From: Chlamydiales bacterium
GTDB taxonomy: Bacteria; Chlamydiota; Chlamydiia; Chlamydiales; JAAKFR01
Assembly (NCBI GenBank): GCA_022601445.1
Contig: JAJACP010000002.1
Location: forward strand, 161,152 to 225,151
Length of the DNA: 64,000 nucleotides
Reading direction: 5' to 3'
The translations under genes and the position numbers were made by a program. Every line of letters starts with the position of its first letter. Position 1 is the stretch's first letter. Under the pieces are notes generated by a model. That model worked only from the letters and a program-made list of their open reading frames with translations, was not told the origin of the DNA and ran no database searches. Below, piece by piece: positions 62,151 to 64,000 of the stretch.

Positions 62151-63398
62151 CTAAATCCAAATAGAGCTTAGAGGGAGCGCCCACAAATCCTTTCCAAAGG
62201 GAATAGCTTCTTTTCCAGGATACAGAACAATACCGCGTTTAAAGCGCTCTTTTGTTGTCTCTTTCAAAAAATTAATCCCCTTAAAATCTTGATGATCCAT
62301 TTTCTGAGATGATTTTATTTCGATGGCAACCAGATTTCCTTCTGCATCTTCTAATACAATATCCACTTCAATCCCTTTAGTGGTACGCATAAAATAGAGC
62401 TTCACTCTTCGCTGGTTCCAGGTCATTTGCTTCTGTAGTTCGGAAACCGCAAAGTTTTCTAACACATTTCCCATCAAATGGGGGGTCAAAAGGAGCTTTT
62501 TTTGATTGGCTCCCAATAAAAAACAGAGAATCCCCGTATCTGAAAGATAAATCTTGGGAGATTTGACAAAGCGTTTTCCATAGTTCAAAGTCCAGGGAGA
62601 GACAAAATCGACTAAGTAAAGCGCTTGAAGAAGCTGTACATACCGCTGTAGCGTCGTCGCGGCGATTCCACTCGTTCTGGCCAGTTCTTGCACATTCAAA
62701 AGGTTTCCTGCTCTCGAAGAGAGAAGATGCAATAGATTTGGAAGCTGTCTAAGCCCTTCAATGCGCGACAGCTCTTGGACATCTTTTTGCAGCATGCTGG
62801 TGATATAAGAGTTGCACCATGAATCTAGCGCCTCTTCATCTTTGAAAGTGCGCATTACCGGATAGCCCCCTGTCACCATCATTTCGCTGAGAACTTCCTT
62901 AGGAATTTCGGGAGTTGACTGAGCGCTAAATGTCTCCTCAAAAATACGATCAATAAAGCACTCTTCCCTTTTCAGCAGCTCCCCTTGCGATAAGGGATGG
63001 AGCTGCATGATTTCCATCCGTCCGGCAAGAGAATCGCCTACTTTAGGAACAAGAAGAGGGTTGGCCGAGCCTGTCAAGAGATACCGGCCTGGCTTGCGGT
63101 TTTCATCCACATCTTGCTTGATCGCAAGAAAAATTTCAGGAACGCGCTGCACTTCGTCTAGAATAAGAGGTTTGGGTAATCCACTCAAAAATCCTTGAGG
63201 ATCCCCCCTGGCTGCAGCTAAAAAGCGGAGGTCATCGAAAGTGACATACGTATATTTTTTAAGCTTGGCTAGTTCTTTAACCAGAGTGGTCTTGCCCGTC
63301 TGCCTAGCTCCAGAAATAAAAACGACCGGGTAGATCGTCAGTGATTTTTTAAGCCGCTTTAATAGAGCTCGTCTGAGATAAATGTGAAAATCCTCCAT
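62151..63398 (-). CDS. AAA-type ATPase with DUF4143 C-terminal domain (2)
   Basis: This protein has the same layout as the gene at 59627: Walker A SGARQTGKTT, Walker B LILDEVQRVPE, sensor YLLTGSANPLLV, and a C-terminal DUF4143 domain ending with E-x-D...E-x-K (GIEVDIVLEDAEGNLVAIEIKSS). I choose ATG 63398 (415 residues), after an inverted-repeat region; the frame is open 14 codons further upstream. It lies between the two short Inc-like paralogues. The family's cellular role is not established. Confidence 0.87.
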   Translation of the reverse strand: MEDFHIYLRRALLKRLKKSLTIYPVVFISGARQTGKTTLVKELAKLKKYTYVTFDDLRFLAAARGDPQGFLSGLPKPLILDEVQRVPEIFLAIKQDVDENRKPGRYLLTGSANPLLVPKVGDSLAGRMEIMQLHPLSQGELLKREECFIDRIFEETFSAQSTPEIPKEVLSEMMVTGGYPVMRTFKDEEALDSWCNSYITSMLQKDVQELSRIEGLRQLPNLLHLLSSRAGNLLNVQELARTSGIAATTLQRYVQLLQALYLVDFVSPWTLNYGKRFVKSPKIYLSDTGILCFLLGANQKKLLLTPHLMGNVLENFAVSELQKQMTWNQRRVKLYFMRTTKGIEVDIVLEDAEGNLVAIEIKSSQKMDHQDFKGINFLKETTKERFKRGIVLYPGKEAIPFGKDLWALPLSSIWI

Positions 63399-63400
63399 TT

Positions 63401-63462
63401 GGTGGTGGATTTTCCACCATATAGTGGTGGATATTCTCAATCAAGAAGAAAATCCACCACCC
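63401..63462. promoter_or_regulatory. Nested inverted repeats in the ATPase (2) leader, operator candidate
   Basis: GGTGGTGGATTTTC (63401-63414) pairs perfectly with GAAAATCCACCACC (63448-63461), enclosing a smaller repeat CCACCA/TGGTGG (63414-63419, 63425-63430). A GGTGGAT-like motif occurs three times in 60 bases. The region sits directly upstream of the chosen ATPase start and could be an operator or a terminator hairpin for the upstream gene. Confidence 0.4.
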
Positions 63463-63477
63463 AAGCAATATGAGGGC

Positions 63478-63921
63478 TTACAGCCGAGCATTAGTCTGTT
63501 GCCGATTATCTCGACCATTATCCGCACAAGCTTTTACCATCAAATTAGACACTTGTTTTACATCCCCAAAATTCCCAGCAAGTTCAATAAAAATACCTAC
63601 AACGATAAGCAGACTTACAAGCCCCGTTGTCCCCCAAATAGTGGGTACCGAAGCAGCAGGAAAAGAAAGAAATAGCGCCGCGATGCCGGATGCCACTAAA
63701 ATCGCTAAAACGGCTATAACAATATCACTGATAATGCTGAATTTATGTAGATCCCAAAAAGAGAGCTTTACCTTGCTTGCGTATGTTACACGAGAACCAT
63801 CTACAAAAGTCTGACTAGAATAATATGATGCGCGGCCGGTGGAGTGCTGTTGAGCTCTTCCAGAGCTGATTGCCCACTCAGATGCATGGCTTCTTAAGCC
63901 TTTTTCTCCACCAAAAACCAT
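63478..63921 (-). CDS. Short Inc-like membrane protein (2)
   Basis: This 147-residue protein has a longer polar, Ser-rich N-terminus (about 1-50) than its paralogue at 61724 and the same two membrane segments (about 63-88 and 96-117) with the shared block LSFWDLHK...ISDI...LAILVAS and FIELAGN..DV..V.NL. The C-terminus is polar. It lies upstream of ATPase (2). An Inc-like role at the inclusion membrane is possible. The remaining 80 bases to the window end show no further feature. Confidence 0.65.
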   Translation of the reverse strand: MVFGGEKGLRSHASEWAISSGRAQQHSTGRASYYSSQTFVDGSRVTYASKVKLSFWDLHKFSIISDIVIAVLAILVASGIAALFLSFPAASVPTIWGTTGLVSLLIVVGIFIELAGNFGDVKQVSNLMVKACADNGRDNRQQTNARL

Positions 63922-64000
63922 AGGTATCCGTTCAGATGGATAGCTAGATAACGGGGATTGTGGCTTTAGGATGAAAAGTAGCTTGGTAGGCTTGTTGAAA

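Noticed and set aside
63401..63462. CRISPR-like repeats from the GGTGGAT motif
   Set aside because: Only three short motif copies in mixed orientation with no regular spacers and no cas genes; inverted repeats explain them better.

Overview
The window comes from a member of the Chlamydiota outside the genus Chlamydia (an amoeba- or protist-associated 'environmental chlamydia'; I cannot fix family or species). The main reason is gene order: type II secretion genes, aminopeptidase P, mutL, an LcrH/SycD-type chaperone, two hydrophobic CopB/CopD-type translocators, a YfiH/PgeF protein, thrS, a ParA, a pGP6-like protein and a CT584-like protein follow the order I recall for one block of the Chlamydia trachomatis chromosome. 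The additions set it apart from pathogenic Chlamydia: a Tat system, a bc1-cbb3 respiratory cluster, a GDP-mannose glycan cluster, seven tandem autotransporters, and several membrane-anchored or eukaryotic-like candidate effectors.

Layout. 1-5134 (+): type II secretion operon gspE (5' cut off by the window), gspF, four pseudopilins and a last gene in the gspK position. 5159-11836 (-): mutL, pepP, a HAMP adenylate cyclase and an orphan PhoR-like histidine kinase. 11891-20040 (mostly +): two large paralogous helical proteins of unknown function with a shared C-terminus, a small coiled-coil membrane protein, a (-) strand phosphoinositide-kinase-like protein, then chaperone-CopB-CopD behind a good sigma-70-type promoter and ending in a clear terminator. 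20093-20839 (+): pgeF. 20829-35093 (-): seven tandem autotransporters. 35153-40605 (-): EamA transporter, manC, two GT4 glycosyltransferases and gmd, with a fossil gmd N-terminus fused in frame upstream. 40787-45792 (+): thrS-parA-pgp6-CT584-tatA-tatC, mostly coupled by ATGA overlaps.

45718-48341: an Inc-like protein (-), a GC-rich island with four hairpins, and a membrane-hairpin protein with an OTU deubiquitinase domain (+). 48284-58684 (-): one respiratory operon encoding a GltD-like flavin/Fe-S oxidoreductase, CcoS, a Tat-dependent Rieske protein, cytochrome b, a seven-haem c-type cytochrome, CcoN, CcoO and two small subunits. The CcoP-like subunit carries no haem motif. 58743-63921: a DUF4396 membrane protein, two ATPases of the AAA/DUF4143 type, a methyltransferase and two paralogous short Inc-like proteins.

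How it fits together: TatA/TatC are probably kept to export the Rieske protein. The translocon operon, Inc-like proteins, OTU protein and kinase-like protein together suggest an effector-rich region for an intracellular life inside a eukaryotic host. The autotransporter array and the sugar-nucleotide cluster suggest investment in a variable cell surface. No tRNA, rRNA, CRISPR array or insertion sequence was recognised.
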